This document shows, piece by piece, positions 18,231 to 28,772 of a DNA stretch of 53,056 bases. The DNA is taken from positions 1-53,056 of the forward strand of contig CAIMKX010000012.1 in assembly GCA_903842025.1 (NCBI GenBank). Direction: 5' to 3'. Position numbers and translations under genes: made by a program. The stretch comes from an uncultured bacterium. Lineage in GTDB: Bacteria; Patescibacteriota; Minisyncoccia; Phycocordibacterales; PALSA-1337. Position 1 is the first letter of the stretch; every line of letters starts with the position of its first letter. The notes under the pieces are model-generated. The model was not told where the DNA came from and made no database searches. It worked only from the letters and a program-made list of their open reading frames with translations.

Positions 18231-19052
18231 ATGGGCATAACAACCGTAATCAGACCAAAAAAGACCTTCAGTTGGAACGATATCAGGGAAATTTGGCAAT
18301 ACCGAGAATTGCTTTATTTTTTTACTTGGCGTGACCTGAAAATACGTTACAAACAAACAACAATCGGAGTCTTATGGGCCATCATCCAACCGGTCTCGAC
18401 AATGGTCGTCTTCAGTGTCTTCTTCGGCTCCCTGGCCAAAATGCCTTCTGATGGCATTCCGTATCCGATTTTCGTCTATACAGGACTCCTATTTTGGCAA
18501 TTTTTTTCAGCTGCCCTCTCGCAGACCAGCAGCTCATTGATAAGTAACGCCGCCATCATCACCAAGGTATATTTCCCCAGAATCATTCTGCCGGTTTCTG
18601 GAGTCATCACTCAATTCGTGGATTTTTTTATTGCCTCAATCGTTCTCATCGCCCTTATGTTCTACTACGGGTACGTGCCTCACCTTTCTGGCTTGTTAAT
18701 TTTGCCTCTTCTTCTCATTATAACTTTTCTGGCATCAGTCGGCGGCGGTCTTTTCCTGGCGTCAATCAATGTCAAATACCGTGATGTCAAATATGCCTTA
18801 CCTTTCGTCATCCAAATTCTTATGTTCATCACGCCCGTCATTTACCCAGCGAGCATTGCCGGGAAATATTCCTGGCTCCTGGCCATAAATCCCATGACTG
18901 GCGTCATCAAAGGCGCCCGAGGTGCCCTTCTAGGGACTGAACCGATCAATTGGGCACTACTTCTGATTTCATTTACGGCGGTCTTCATCTTGTTCTCAAT
19001 AGGATTCTACTATTTCAAGAAAACTGAAAGATATTTTGCTGACATCGTCTAG
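18231..19052 (+). CDS. polysaccharide ABC transporter permease (Wzm/TagG family)
   Basis: WRDLKIRYKQTTIGVLWAIIQP; six TM-like segments. Confidence 0.9.
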   Translation: MGITTVIRPKKTFSWNDIREIWQYRELLYFFTWRDLKIRYKQTTIGVLWAIIQPVSTMVVFSVFFGSLAKMPSDGIPYPIFVYTGLLFWQFFSAALSQTSSSLISNAAIITKVYFPRIILPVSGVITQFVDFFIASIVLIALMFYYGYVPHLSGLLILPLLLIITFLASVGGGLFLASINVKYRDVKYALPFVIQILMFITPVIYPASIAGKYSWLLAINPMTGVIKGARGALLGTEPINWALLLISFTAVFILFSIGFYYFKKTERYFADIV

Positions 19053-19061
19053 ACCACAACT

Positions 19062-20327
19062 ATGGAACCAATCATCAAGGTAAAAAATATCGGTAAGAAA
19101 TACAAAATTACGCACGAACGCGGAAGTTATATTTCTTTGCGGGATGTTATCACTATCGCTTTCAAAAATCCGTTCCGTTTTGCAAAAACGAAGGCCAGAC
19201 AAGTTACTGGCTTCGAAAAAAAAGAAGAGTTTTGGGCGTTAAAAGACATAGATTTCTCGGTGAACAAGGGTGAAGCTATCGGAATCATCGGCAGAAACGG
19301 TGCCGGTAAATCCACGCTCCTCAAAATTTTATCGCAAATTACCCCACCAACAACAGGTGAGATAGTCATGCACGGCAGGATCGGATCCTTATTAGAGGTT
19401 GGAACGGGTTTTCATCCGGAATTGACCGGCCGGGAAAATATTTTTTTGAACGGCGCCATACTTGGCATGACCCGAAAGGAAATAGCTAGCAAATTCGATC
19501 AGATTGTCGAATTTGCCGATGTAGTCAAATTCTTGGATACTCCGGTCAAATACTATTCAAGCGGCATGTATGTCCGGCTGGCTTTTTCCGTGGCCGCCCA
19601 TATGGAACATGATATTCTATTAGTTGATGAAGTTTTAGCAGTCGGCGACACCGAATTCCAAAAAAAATGTCTCGGCAAAATGGAGGATGTCACCAAGGAA
19701 AACGGCAGAACCATTCTTTTTATCAGTCACAATATGGACGCTATCCAGAAGCTTTGTAGCCGAACAATCCTTTTGGAAAAAGGGTCTGTCATGAAGATTG
19801 GCCCGACAAAGGAAGTAATTGATTATTACCTGAATGCCAGTCATGGACAAAACGCTGTTTTGGAGTTCCTAAACAATCCGCAAAAAGCGTCCTCGATCAG
19901 ACGTATATCAATCCTACGAAATGATGGTACACCATCAACTCAGATCCCTGTCTCCGAACCATTCAAGGTTAAAGTAGATTTCACCGTACATGGACCTATA
20001 AAAAGATCTGTTCTTTCAATGTTTTTGTATTCAGGAGGAGAACTTCTGCTGTTGGCTTCGGAAAGCGACCAAACGAAAAATCTTCGGGATTACGAACCGG
20101 GGGATTATTCCACGACCATCGATATGCCGGCTCATCTTTTGGGACTGGGTACTTATTTTTTCCATATATCGCTCCAACAACCGAAATCAATCGCTCATGA
20201 TATTCAAAAAGACATATACCTGGAAATTACAGACAAAGGCAATCCTCGGTCTGAAATCTTTCCGCCGGGATATTATACTGGCAAAATCAGCTCAATATTA
20301 AACTTTAAAACCGATAAAATAAACTAG
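19062..20327 (+). CDS. polysaccharide ABC transporter ATP-binding protein with C-terminal Wzt-like domain
   Basis: GIIGRNGAGKSTLLKILSQITPPTTG, YSSGMYVRLAFSVAAHMEHDILLVDEVLAVGD. Confidence 0.93.
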   Translation: MEPIIKVKNIGKKYKITHERGSYISLRDVITIAFKNPFRFAKTKARQVTGFEKKEEFWALKDIDFSVNKGEAIGIIGRNGAGKSTLLKILSQITPPTTGEIVMHGRIGSLLEVGTGFHPELTGRENIFLNGAILGMTRKEIASKFDQIVEFADVVKFLDTPVKYYSSGMYVRLAFSVAAHMEHDILLVDEVLAVGDTEFQKKCLGKMEDVTKENGRTILFISHNMDAIQKLCSRTILLEKGSVMKIGPTKEVIDYYLNASHGQNAVLEFLNNPQKASSIRRISILRNDGTPSTQIPVSEPFKVKVDFTVHGPIKRSVLSMFLYSGGELLLLASESDQTKNLRDYEPGDYSTTIDMPAHLLGLGTYFFHISLQQPKSIAHDIQKDIYLEITDKGNPRSEIFPPGYYTGKISSILNFKTDKIN

Positions 20328-20328
20328 C

Positions 20329-21381
20329 ATGAAATTATTCACCGAAGGCAAGAAATATCCCAAGGAGTGGCTGATGTCTTTTACCAACATGGACAAATAC
20401 ACTTATTTGGCGCCAAATGATTTTGTCTTCATTGAGGTCCGGGCCAACTTCAAGGTTCTCAAAAACCTGCCGCCTGGCACCAAGATCGTCTATTTTGAAA
20501 TGGAAGAACCGAATCGATTCTTCGTCAGTGATCCGGTCTTCAGACGGGATCAGTATGAGAATGATTTTTATAAATTCCTGGTCCTGTGCCCATACACGGC
20601 GGAATGGCTGAATAAGAAACAAGGATCTGTGCGAAGAATACCGGCTTTTTATCCCATTGACGGCGAACTGGCTCCGCAGATCATGAAAAAGAAGTTCGAC
20701 ATCATCTACAGCGGCGGAATCTATAGCGATTGGCTTTTTGAGGATATCAAGGCGATTTCAAAATTTAATTATAAATTTATCGCCCACAATGGAGTCCTGG
20801 GTTACAAATGGATCTCCAATTTATACCTCACCAAAAAGCTTAGGCAATATTTCCCCAAAATGCATATCGCTGAAGGCGGAAGGAAATACATTACAGAAAG
20901 CAATATTCCTCACCTGGAAAAATGGAAAATAATGGCTCAAACAAAAATAACGCTTTGTCAAAATCTTCTGCAATGTGATATTCCAAGCCTGGTCAATGTT
21001 TACAATACCGAGGGCTGGCAAGAAAATAAGGCGTTTTCTCAATTACCGAGACCAAATCGCTGGACACCAATGACCAATTTTCTAAATCATTTGCGCGGAA
21101 AGGTCTACATGGTTCCACAACTGAAAACTCGGGCTTTCGAAGCCGCTCTTTGTCATTCCCTTATTCTTTGTCTCCGTGATCCTTTTAATATTATCGAAAG
21201 ATTTTTTGAACCGGACAAGGAATTCGTCTACTATGAGCCTGGAAAGTTGGAAGAAAAGATCCGTGAAATCCTGGCCAATTATGACTCCTACAAACCAATG
21301 ATTGAACGCGCCCACAAGAAATTCATGGCCGAATACACGACCAAGAGGTTCGTCGAGAAGTTTTTGAAGGATATGAAATAG
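20329..21381 (+). CDS. putative glycosyltransferase (GT1/CgeB-like C-terminus)
   Basis: FEAALCHSLILCLRDPFNIIERFFEPDKEFVYYEPGKLEEKIREILANYD. Confidence 0.6.
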   Translation: MKLFTEGKKYPKEWLMSFTNMDKYTYLAPNDFVFIEVRANFKVLKNLPPGTKIVYFEMEEPNRFFVSDPVFRRDQYENDFYKFLVLCPYTAEWLNKKQGSVRRIPAFYPIDGELAPQIMKKKFDIIYSGGIYSDWLFEDIKAISKFNYKFIAHNGVLGYKWISNLYLTKKLRQYFPKMHIAEGGRKYITESNIPHLEKWKIMAQTKITLCQNLLQCDIPSLVNVYNTEGWQENKAFSQLPRPNRWTPMTNFLNHLRGKVYMVPQLKTRAFEAALCHSLILCLRDPFNIIERFFEPDKEFVYYEPGKLEEKIREILANYDSYKPMIERAHKKFMAEYTTKRFVEKFLKDMK

Positions 21382-21399
21382 AAACCTTAATCCGCCGAA

Positions 21400-21996
21400 A
21401 TGAATAAACCTAAACTGATCGGAACGGCCAAATTGCTTATACCGCCGCAGTATGGAAAAACAATTCTTCTGCAAAAACTCGAAATAAACAAAGAGCTCAT
21501 AGAGTACATCATTTTTCATGGAATGAACACTTGCCAAGTGATTTTTCCCGTAACTCCACGAGGTGAAATTATTCTCTGTCAGCAATTTAAAAACGGCATT
21601 GCCTGTCTCAATGGCCTGGGAACGACAATTTCGAAGAAATCACCGCTATTATTGGAACTGCCTGGCGGACGACTGGAAAAAAACGAGACCTTGAAACGTG
21701 CTGCGACCAGAGAATTATTCGAGGAGACTGGTTATAAATCCAAAGATCTAATCCGACTTCAAGACCGTCTTTGGTACGATCCGGCCGTCTATACCGGCTT
21801 CTGTGTCCCCTGGTTAGCTTTGGGCTGTACAAAAATATCTGACAGACATGGAGACAAAACCGAGACCATTACCCGCAAAATTCTGCCCATTCGTAAATGG
21901 TTCGAGCTGATAAAAAAAGGTGAGATTACGGATTGTCGATCCGTAGCTATAAGTTTTCTGGCATTGCCTCACCTGAAATCCGCCAACCTCATGTAA
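21400..21996 (+). CDS. Nudix hydrolase
   Basis: ELPGGRLEKNETLKRAATRELFEETGY. Confidence 0.85.
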   Translation: MNKPKLIGTAKLLIPPQYGKTILLQKLEINKELIEYIIFHGMNTCQVIFPVTPRGEIILCQQFKNGIACLNGLGTTISKKSPLLLELPGGRLEKNETLKRAATRELFEETGYKSKDLIRLQDRLWYDPAVYTGFCVPWLALGCTKISDRHGDKTETITRKILPIRKWFELIKKGEITDCRSVAISFLALPHLKSANLM

Positions 21997-22057
21997 ATGG
22001 ACAATTTCCAATTAATTGCTATCATGTTAACTCATAAACAAAGTCATAAACACGGCC

Positions 22058-23386
22058 ATGAAAAATAAGAAGAAAGGAATCTCAGTACTCGGACTTGGCA
22101 AACTTGGCGCCTGTTATGCGGCTTTCTATGCCAGCAAGGGATATCCGATCATCGGTCTCGATATCAATCAAAATAACATCGATCTATTGAACAAGGGTAT
22201 ATCACCGGTCAAAGAGCCTGGCCTTCAGGAATTGATCAACAACCATAAAGCCTTTATTCGAGCCACAAGCGATCACGGCAGACTTCTCTCTGACAGCGAC
22301 CTTACGTTCATCATCCTACCTACTCCAAGCAAACCGAACGGCCTATTTTCTGTCGATTACGTCGTCCAAGCCGCCAAGGATATCGGACCGCATTTGCGCA
22401 ACAAGAAAGGCTATCATGTTTTTACTTTGGTCAGTACCGTTCTGCCGGAAGACTCGCGAAAATATATCATTCCGGCTTTTGAAAAGAACTCCGGCAAAAA
22501 ATGCGGGGTCGACTTTGGCTACGTCTATAGCCCCAGTCTCATCGCAATAGGAGACATCTTGAAAAATCTTCAGGAGCCTGACTTCCTATTTCTTGGGGCT
22601 CATGACGAACGATCCCGTGAAATGGTCGCTTCCGTCTACAACGACATCTACAACAATGAAAAATCTGTCGAACACATGACCATCGAGAGCGCCGAGTTGG
22701 CCAAGATCAGTTTGAACGCCTATGTCACCATGAAGATCACTTTCGCCAACATTCTGGGACATATCTGCACCAATCTTGAGCAAGCTGATGTCGACGATAT
22801 TACCAACGCCCTTGGCAAAGATCAACGCGTCGGCCGCAAATATCTCCGAAGCGGTCTTGGCTACGGCGGCACCTGTTTCCCGCGCGACAACTACGCCTTT
22901 GCGGCAATGTCGAAAAAGTTTGGCGTCAGTAGCCCTATGGCTCTTTTGACCCACAAATTGAACGATCAGGTTTGGCAAAGAAATCTAAGTACAATTTTAA
23001 AATCTGCTGGCAAAGACAAGAGGATCGGCGTTCTTGGCATTTCATACCGTCCAAAGATTACTTTGTCAGACAAATCTCAGGCTCTATTTATAACACAGGG
23101 ACTTATAAAGAAGCGTTGCAAAGTGATGCTATTCGAACCGTTGGGACATGAACACGAGGCGATCCGTATCCTTGGGAAAAAAGTTGATTACGCCACCACT
23201 CTTCCGAAAATATTCAAGAAATGTGACGTCATCTTTATTTCCAATAATGACCAAATGTTCACGGAAATTCCTAAAATAGTCGAAAAAATATCGGCAAAAA
23301 AGACCATTATCGATCCCTGGGGCATGTTTACCAAAAAACATTTCAACAAGAATATCGAGTACATTTCTCCAGGCCGGAAAAAATAA
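22058..23386 (+). CDS. UDP-glucose/GDP-mannose dehydrogenase family protein
   Basis: ISVLGLGKLGACYAAFYASKGY, LVSTVLPEDS, GYGGTCFPRDNYAF catalytic Cys. Confidence 0.9.
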   Translation: MKNKKKGISVLGLGKLGACYAAFYASKGYPIIGLDINQNNIDLLNKGISPVKEPGLQELINNHKAFIRATSDHGRLLSDSDLTFIILPTPSKPNGLFSVDYVVQAAKDIGPHLRNKKGYHVFTLVSTVLPEDSRKYIIPAFEKNSGKKCGVDFGYVYSPSLIAIGDILKNLQEPDFLFLGAHDERSREMVASVYNDIYNNEKSVEHMTIESAELAKISLNAYVTMKITFANILGHICTNLEQADVDDITNALGKDQRVGRKYLRSGLGYGGTCFPRDNYAFAAMSKKFGVSSPMALLTHKLNDQVWQRNLSTILKSAGKDKRIGVLGISYRPKITLSDKSQALFITQGLIKKRCKVMLFEPLGHEHEAIRILGKKVDYATTLPKIFKKCDVIFISNNDQMFTEIPKIVEKISAKKTIIDPWGMFTKKHFNKNIEYISPGRKK

Positions 23387-23398
23387 GCGGTCACACTA

Positions 23399-24181
23399 TT
23401 ACCTTTTTAGCCTAGCAACAATGAGAGTATGCCAGCCCAATCGATGTTCAATCCAACGAGCCAAAAAGCCTGGAAGAATATTCCACGGAAAAGCTTTGAC
23501 GTATTTGTACTGTTTGTACTCGTCTATCTTGTAAGGAAAAATATGGTCTTTTTCGATAGAGATGATCTCGAAACCATTTAAGAGTTTCCTGATTTCCGAA
23601 TTACTATAGGTATTAGCGATCGGACAGCCAGTCTGAGCTTCTGGTTGCATAAGACCCAGCAGGATCAAAAAGTTCTTCGTGGAATATTTAGAATACAGCA
23701 TGACCCGAAGTTCTGAATCTAGTCCCATGTATTTCTTGATTTGTTCAAATATTGCCACCGGATCCGGTGAATGATGAATAACGCCAAATGAGTAGACCAG
23801 ATCATATTTCTCGACCGGCACAACCTCTGATAGTGTTTCCGCGTTTGCAATATGGAATCTGGCTGGCAGATTGTAAACCACAAAACGCTGTTTGCATAGT
23901 TTCAGGCTTTCTTCGGACAACTCGACGGCCGTCAACTTGGCTCCATTCCTGGCAAAATTGATTGAATCAGTTCCAATCCCACAACCGATTTCCAAGACTT
24001 TTTTGCCGTTCCATTCTTTGAATTCGGCAAAACCGGGAATATGCGACTCAACGAAATATTTTCGCCATTCAACTTGATCAAAATAGGCTCTGCTGCCAAC
24101 CGGTTCTTTGGAATGACGCAGATTGCATGGCCGACGGTCCCAGAATTCTTTCACAACGGCAATGGAGGCAGTATTTGTCAT
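23399..24181 (-). CDS. class I SAM-dependent methyltransferase
   Basis: [44 protein letters not shown]. Confidence 0.88.
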   Translation of the reverse strand: MTNTASIAVVKEFWDRRPCNLRHSKEPVGSRAYFDQVEWRKYFVESHIPGFAEFKEWNGKKVLEIGCGIGTDSINFARNGAKLTAVELSEESLKLCKQRFVVYNLPARFHIANAETLSEVVPVEKYDLVYSFGVIHHSPDPVAIFEQIKKYMGLDSELRVMLYSKYSTKNFLILLGLMQPEAQTGCPIANTYSNSEIRKLLNGFEIISIEKDHIFPYKIDEYKQYKYVKAFPWNILPGFLARWIEHRLGWHTLIVARLKR

Positions 24182-24257
24182 TTAGATAGCGTCATTATCG
24201 ATAATTGAAGATTATAGCCCATTTTATGATATCATTCCATTAACCCCATCAATTATT

Positions 24258-25226
24258 ATGACTATCGGACAAATCATTCACGAAATCGCGAAGAAAACGC
24301 TTGAACCATTGCGTTTGTACTCGCCGCTTCAAAAAAAATGGCAAAGGATGAGAGAATTGAGGCACGATGCCGAAACTTACAGGAATATAAACAGTTCAAT
24401 CAAAAGGCACCAAGCCAAATACACTGAAGCCGGAAAATGGCTATATGGATACATAAAATTCTCAAGTGAACATTTGGTCGAAAAACCAACAGTCATTCTG
24501 AAAATACCTGAAAATATTCAATCAATAAAAATAGACATCGGCCTTTCTTATACCGCTCCCAATTCCGCCTTATGGATAAAAAGAAAACCGAGAACCTTCG
24601 TTTTTGGATTCGAACCCAACCATGAAGCTGTTGACTACCTGTTTTACGGAAATCTAAACAGGAAAAAACATATCCTGCCGTTGGTTGCATCGCTGAGAAA
24701 GTTAGGGGGCATGGATTCTCAAAAGTTTCTTGGAACAAATTTCATTTTGTTCGATATCGCCATTGATGATTGCGATCCCTGCATGAAAGACTTTTATCTG
24801 ACAGAGGGTGTTGGAACGTCGAGCTTCTACCATCCGACAGATTTTGTTACCGCAAAACACCCGGAAGCTTTCAATATCAGCGAACACAGGCCAGTTCCAA
24901 CAATAAGACTTGCTGATTTTATGTCATTGCTTCCTTGGGATAGATTCCCATACATCGAGCAGATCAAGATTGATACCCAAGGAAACGATGTTCGGGTCCT
25001 CAAAAGTGCCGGCGATTACTTGAAAAAAGTTGTTTTTGTTACGGCAGAGGTTTTTTCGGACAAACAATATGAATACTCCCATACTGAGAAGGAACTTGAC
25101 GATCTGATGACTCTGAACGATTTTGAATTTATCAAAGACACTGATCATAATGGCAATAAAACATATGCCAACAGACTTTTCAAACATCTTTGGAAGACTT
25201 TGGATTACAAGACGGTGGATGTATAA
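24258..25226 (+). CDS. FkbM-like methyltransferase
   Basis: IEQIKIDTQGNDVRVLKSAGDYL. Confidence 0.65.
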   Translation: MTIGQIIHEIAKKTLEPLRLYSPLQKKWQRMRELRHDAETYRNINSSIKRHQAKYTEAGKWLYGYIKFSSEHLVEKPTVILKIPENIQSIKIDIGLSYTAPNSALWIKRKPRTFVFGFEPNHEAVDYLFYGNLNRKKHILPLVASLRKLGGMDSQKFLGTNFILFDIAIDDCDPCMKDFYLTEGVGTSSFYHPTDFVTAKHPEAFNISEHRPVPTIRLADFMSLLPWDRFPYIEQIKIDTQGNDVRVLKSAGDYLKKVVFVTAEVFSDKQYEYSHTEKELDDLMTLNDFEFIKDTDHNGNKTYANRLFKHLWKTLDYKTVDV

Positions 25227-25238
25227 ATAAACAACAAT

Positions 25239-27014
25239 ATGTGCGGAATAATTGCCATAACTGGAAAAGATTCAAATAATATTCCTGATGGGCCTCTTAG
25301 TGATATGCTCTCGGCTCTTTCCCTACGCGGACCGGATGACCACGACTTTGTCAGATTAAAATCTGGTGACAATCTTAATGACTGCATCCTAGGCCAAACA
25401 CGTCTATCGATTGTCGACCTTTCCAGCGGCCATCAGCCGATGAAAGACAATACCAATCCTTATACGATAGTTTTCAACGGCGAGATCTACGGCTACAAAG
25501 ATCTAAAGAAAAACTTAGAATCGCGTGGTCACCGATTTGATACAAGCTCCGATACTGAGGTTATCCTCAAAGCTTACAGTGAATATGGGCGTGATTGTCT
25601 GAAACATCTCGATGGAATGTTCGCTTTTACCATCTGGGATGCACTTAAGGATGAATTGTTTATCGCCCGCGACAGATTCGGCAAAAAGCCTTTCTATTAC
25701 ACATTCCAAAATGAAATGTTCATGGCCGCCTCGGAAATAAAGGCTTTGTTCGCCAGCGGTTTAATCAAAGGAAAAATCGATCCGCAAGCCCTAGACGACT
25801 TTTTGAGGCTGCTTTATGTTCCCCCAAACAAAAGTATTTATTCGAACATCAAGGTCTTATTACCAGCCCATGCCGCGGTTATAAAGGATGGTCAAATTGA
25901 AACTTGGAGATATTGGAATCTCGAGAAAACAGAGATCAAAATGAATTATGCTGAAGCCAAAACTGAAATAAAACGGCTTTTTGAGAAATCCTGCGAGAAA
26001 AGGATGATCGCCGACGTTGAAATTGGCTCTTTGCTTTCCGGCGGAGTCGATTCAACTCTGGTCACGGCATGTGCGCAAAAATATTCCAACAAACCGATCA
26101 AGACTTTTTCCGTCCAATACGGCGATCTTATAAATGAACTTTCCTTTGCCAAACAGGCTTCAGAAAAGATCGGCACCGATCACTACGCAATAAATGCGGA
26201 CAGTGGCGATTTGGCCGAATTAAAGAACGTCATCGCCTACTTCGACGAGCCTCATGCCGACTCTTCCGACTTTCCCCAGCATTTAGTTTCAAAACTGGCT
26301 TCTTCAAAAGTCAAGGTTGCCCTTTCCGGAGACGGAGCCGATGAGCTTTTCATGGGCTACGGCTGGTACCAGAAATACTGGCACACTCCGCGCTACAAAT
26401 GGGACCGGATCTTCGGCAATCCCTTCTCCATCTACCAGAAGATCAATCAGGTCTTTACAGAAGATGAACGCCGTCATCTCTTAACAGTTGCAGGTTCTGG
26501 ACAAGATTCATTCGAAAAGGAGGTTCTGGTCGGAAGCAACGGCGATATTGATAAGATCAATCGTTGTGATTTGATGATCTACCTGCCTGGCCAACTCCTT
26601 TCAAAAGTCGATCGGACCAGCATGATGCATTCATTGGAAATGCGCGCACCATTCCTGGATACGGCTTTGGCCGAATTCGTCTACAATTTGCCGGTTGAAT
26701 TCAAGCTGAACAGAAATGAGAACAAGATAATACTCAAAGATGTCTTGTCAGAAATAATGCCCAAAGAATTCGTCTATCGCCGCAAGCAAGGTTTCGGTGC
26801 ACCTATAAAAGAATGGCTGAATGAAGAAATTATCAAAGCTGAATTAGATCGACTCATAAAAACAGAGAAACATCCGATGTTTGGATATTTAAATCATGAC
26901 GAAGTGACCAAAATAATCAGTCAGAGAATGAGTCTGGTTAAATCAGCCGTCCAGAAGATCTGGTCTCTGCTCTGCCTGAGTCTTTGGTTTGAAGCAAATC
27001 AAAAAAACTTTTAG
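25239..27014 (+). CDS. asnB: asparagine synthase (glutamine-hydrolysing)
   Basis: MCGIIAITGK N-terminal nucleophile Cys, LSGGVDSTLV PP-loop. Confidence 0.93.
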   Translation: MCGIIAITGKDSNNIPDGPLSDMLSALSLRGPDDHDFVRLKSGDNLNDCILGQTRLSIVDLSSGHQPMKDNTNPYTIVFNGEIYGYKDLKKNLESRGHRFDTSSDTEVILKAYSEYGRDCLKHLDGMFAFTIWDALKDELFIARDRFGKKPFYYTFQNEMFMAASEIKALFASGLIKGKIDPQALDDFLRLLYVPPNKSIYSNIKVLLPAHAAVIKDGQIETWRYWNLEKTEIKMNYAEAKTEIKRLFEKSCEKRMIADVEIGSLLSGGVDSTLVTACAQKYSNKPIKTFSVQYGDLINELSFAKQASEKIGTDHYAINADSGDLAELKNVIAYFDEPHADSSDFPQHLVSKLASSKVKVALSGDGADELFMGYGWYQKYWHTPRYKWDRIFGNPFSIYQKINQVFTEDERRHLLTVAGSGQDSFEKEVLVGSNGDIDKINRCDLMIYLPGQLLSKVDRTSMMHSLEMRAPFLDTALAEFVYNLPVEFKLNRNENKIILKDVLSEIMPKEFVYRRKQGFGAPIKEWLNEEIIKAELDRLIKTEKHPMFGYLNHDEVTKIISQRMSLVKSAVQKIWSLLCLSLWFEANQKNF

Positions 27015-27020
27015 CAAGAT

Positions 27021-27193
27021 TAGGCGAGCAGTCCTGGCATATGTGCTTTCGAGGACATTTCGGAGCGTCGCTCAAATTAGTCATTGGAATACATAGCGGA
27101 GCGACGCGAGAATAGACAGCCCGGCGAGGTCCCTATAATTCGAGCCGGGCTTATCGTGTCCGAGAAAGCACATATGCCAGGGCTACTCGCCTA
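27021..27193. repeat. 173-bp cloverleaf/three-way-junction inverted-repeat element
   Basis: 37-bp arms (33/37) 27021-27057 / 27157-27193; internal stems 27065-27073/27099-27107 and 27118-27125/27144-27151. Confidence 0.8.
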
Positions 27194-28184
27194 CATACTC
27201 CTTCTTATTCTTTTTGTAATAGTCACACATTCTGGCGATTCCCTCTTCAAGTTTAACTTCCGGTTTCCAGTCCGTCGCTTTCATTATCTTGGAAATATCT
27301 GTTTCAAAGTTGCCTGTCTCCTCTTTTTCATAATTCTCTGGCCATGGAACATATTCAATATTTCCACTACCGACCTTCTTAACGACCAATTCAGCCATTT
27401 TTTTGAATTCAACAGATTTTCCCGACCCGCAATTGTATAGCTCTCCCGCAGTCTTCGGAGAAATAGCCACCGCCAGAAAAGCTTCGACCAAGTCACTTAT
27501 GTGAATATAATCTCTTTTCTGCTTGCCGTCGCCAAAGATCTTTATTGTCTTATTTTCCATAGCCAATCGCATGAACCAGCCCGGGATTGAATATTTGCTA
27601 TGCTTTATCTGTTGTCGTTCGCCGTAGGGATTGGTGATCCGGAGGACAGCCGTATTCAAGCCGTAATTCTTGTGATAAAGATAATAGTATTTCTCAGCCG
27701 CCAATTTGTGAACTCCGTAGAGGCTCAAAGGATTGGCTGGATGGTTTTCTGTGACTGGATTTTCAAGAATTTTACCCAAAGCCAATCGCGAACTTGAAAA
27801 AACAATTTTAGCTTTCGTATTCAAATGCCGGCAAGTTTCTAGAACCGTTAAATGACCTCTGCAATTGATATCCAGGTCTTCAAAAGGGATATTGCCACTA
27901 TCAATATGGCTAACCTGGGCAGCCAGATTGAAAATAATATCTTTATCAACAACAAGTTTTTCGACAAGATCTTTATCGCGAATATCCCCGGTTATTGTCG
28001 ATATCTTATCTGTTATCTCTTTAATATTAAACCAATTTCCACCATAAAGTGGCGCCAGATTATCGAGAATAGTCACTTTGGCTCCAAGAGCAACCAAACT
28101 TTGAGCAATATTGCTTCCAATAAAACCCAAACCGCCGGTTATTAGCACCTTCTTGCCTTTGTATTCATCAATAATTTTTTTCAT
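27183..28184 (-). CDS. NAD-dependent epimerase/dehydratase (nucleotide-sugar)
   Basis: KKVLITGGLGFIGSNIAQSL, YGVHKLAAEKYY. Confidence 0.9.
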   Translation of the reverse strand: MKKIIDEYKGKKVLITGGLGFIGSNIAQSLVALGAKVTILDNLAPLYGGNWFNIKEITDKISTITGDIRDKDLVEKLVVDKDIIFNLAAQVSHIDSGNIPFEDLDINCRGHLTVLETCRHLNTKAKIVFSSSRLALGKILENPVTENHPANPLSLYGVHKLAAEKYYYLYHKNYGLNTAVLRITNPYGERQQIKHSKYSIPGWFMRLAMENKTIKIFGDGKQKRDYIHISDLVEAFLAVAISPKTAGELYNCGSGKSVEFKKMAELVVKKVGSGNIEYVPWPENYEKEETGNFETDISKIMKATDWKPEVKLEEGIARMCDYYKKNKKEYVGE

Positions 28185-28704
28185 GGGATTTATATTGTTT
28201 GTCCTTTTCGGAAAGGATCGGCGATGAAACCGGCCACTTGATGCAGATCGACGGATCATTCCAAATGATTCCCATCTCATGCTCCGGTGAATATTCCGCC
28301 GTACATTTATAAACAACTTCCGCTTTATTGCTCAAAACACAAAAGCCGTGAGCAAAACCTTCCGGAATGTAAAGCTGTTTATGATTGTCGGCTGACAAGT
28401 TGACGCCAAACCAAGAAAGGTATGTTTTGGAATCTTTGTGTAAATCTACCGCCACATCGAAGATTTCACCACAAACGCATCGCACCAGCTTGCCCTGAGC
28501 CTTTGGCGCCACTTGGTAATGAAGCCCTCGCAAAACGTTTTTCTTCGAATACGAATGATTCTCTTGAACGAAATCAGGGATACCCTTTTCTTTGAAGGAA
28601 CTCGACTTGAATGTTTCCAGAAAAAAACCTCTTTCATCCACAAAGACCTTTGGTTCAATCAGGATCAATTCCGGTATCTTTTGGGCCGTAAAAGTAAATG
28701 ACAT
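28168..28704 (-). CDS. rfbC: dTDP-4-dehydrorhamnose 3,5-epimerase family protein
   Basis: DERGFFLETF, ENHSYSKKNVLRGLHYQ, IPEGFAHGFCVLS; ATG at 28704. Confidence 0.92.
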   Translation of the reverse strand: MSFTFTAQKIPELILIEPKVFVDERGFFLETFKSSSFKEKGIPDFVQENHSYSKKNVLRGLHYQVAPKAQGKLVRCVCGEIFDVAVDLHKDSKTYLSWFGVNLSADNHKQLYIPEGFAHGFCVLSNKAEVVYKCTAEYSPEHEMGIIWNDPSICIKWPVSSPILSEKDKQYKSHEKNY

Positions 28705-28772
28705 CTTGGTAATCTTAGACGGTGGGTGAAAAATTGCAAGTTTATCAGAATCGGAATAGTATATATGAAAAT

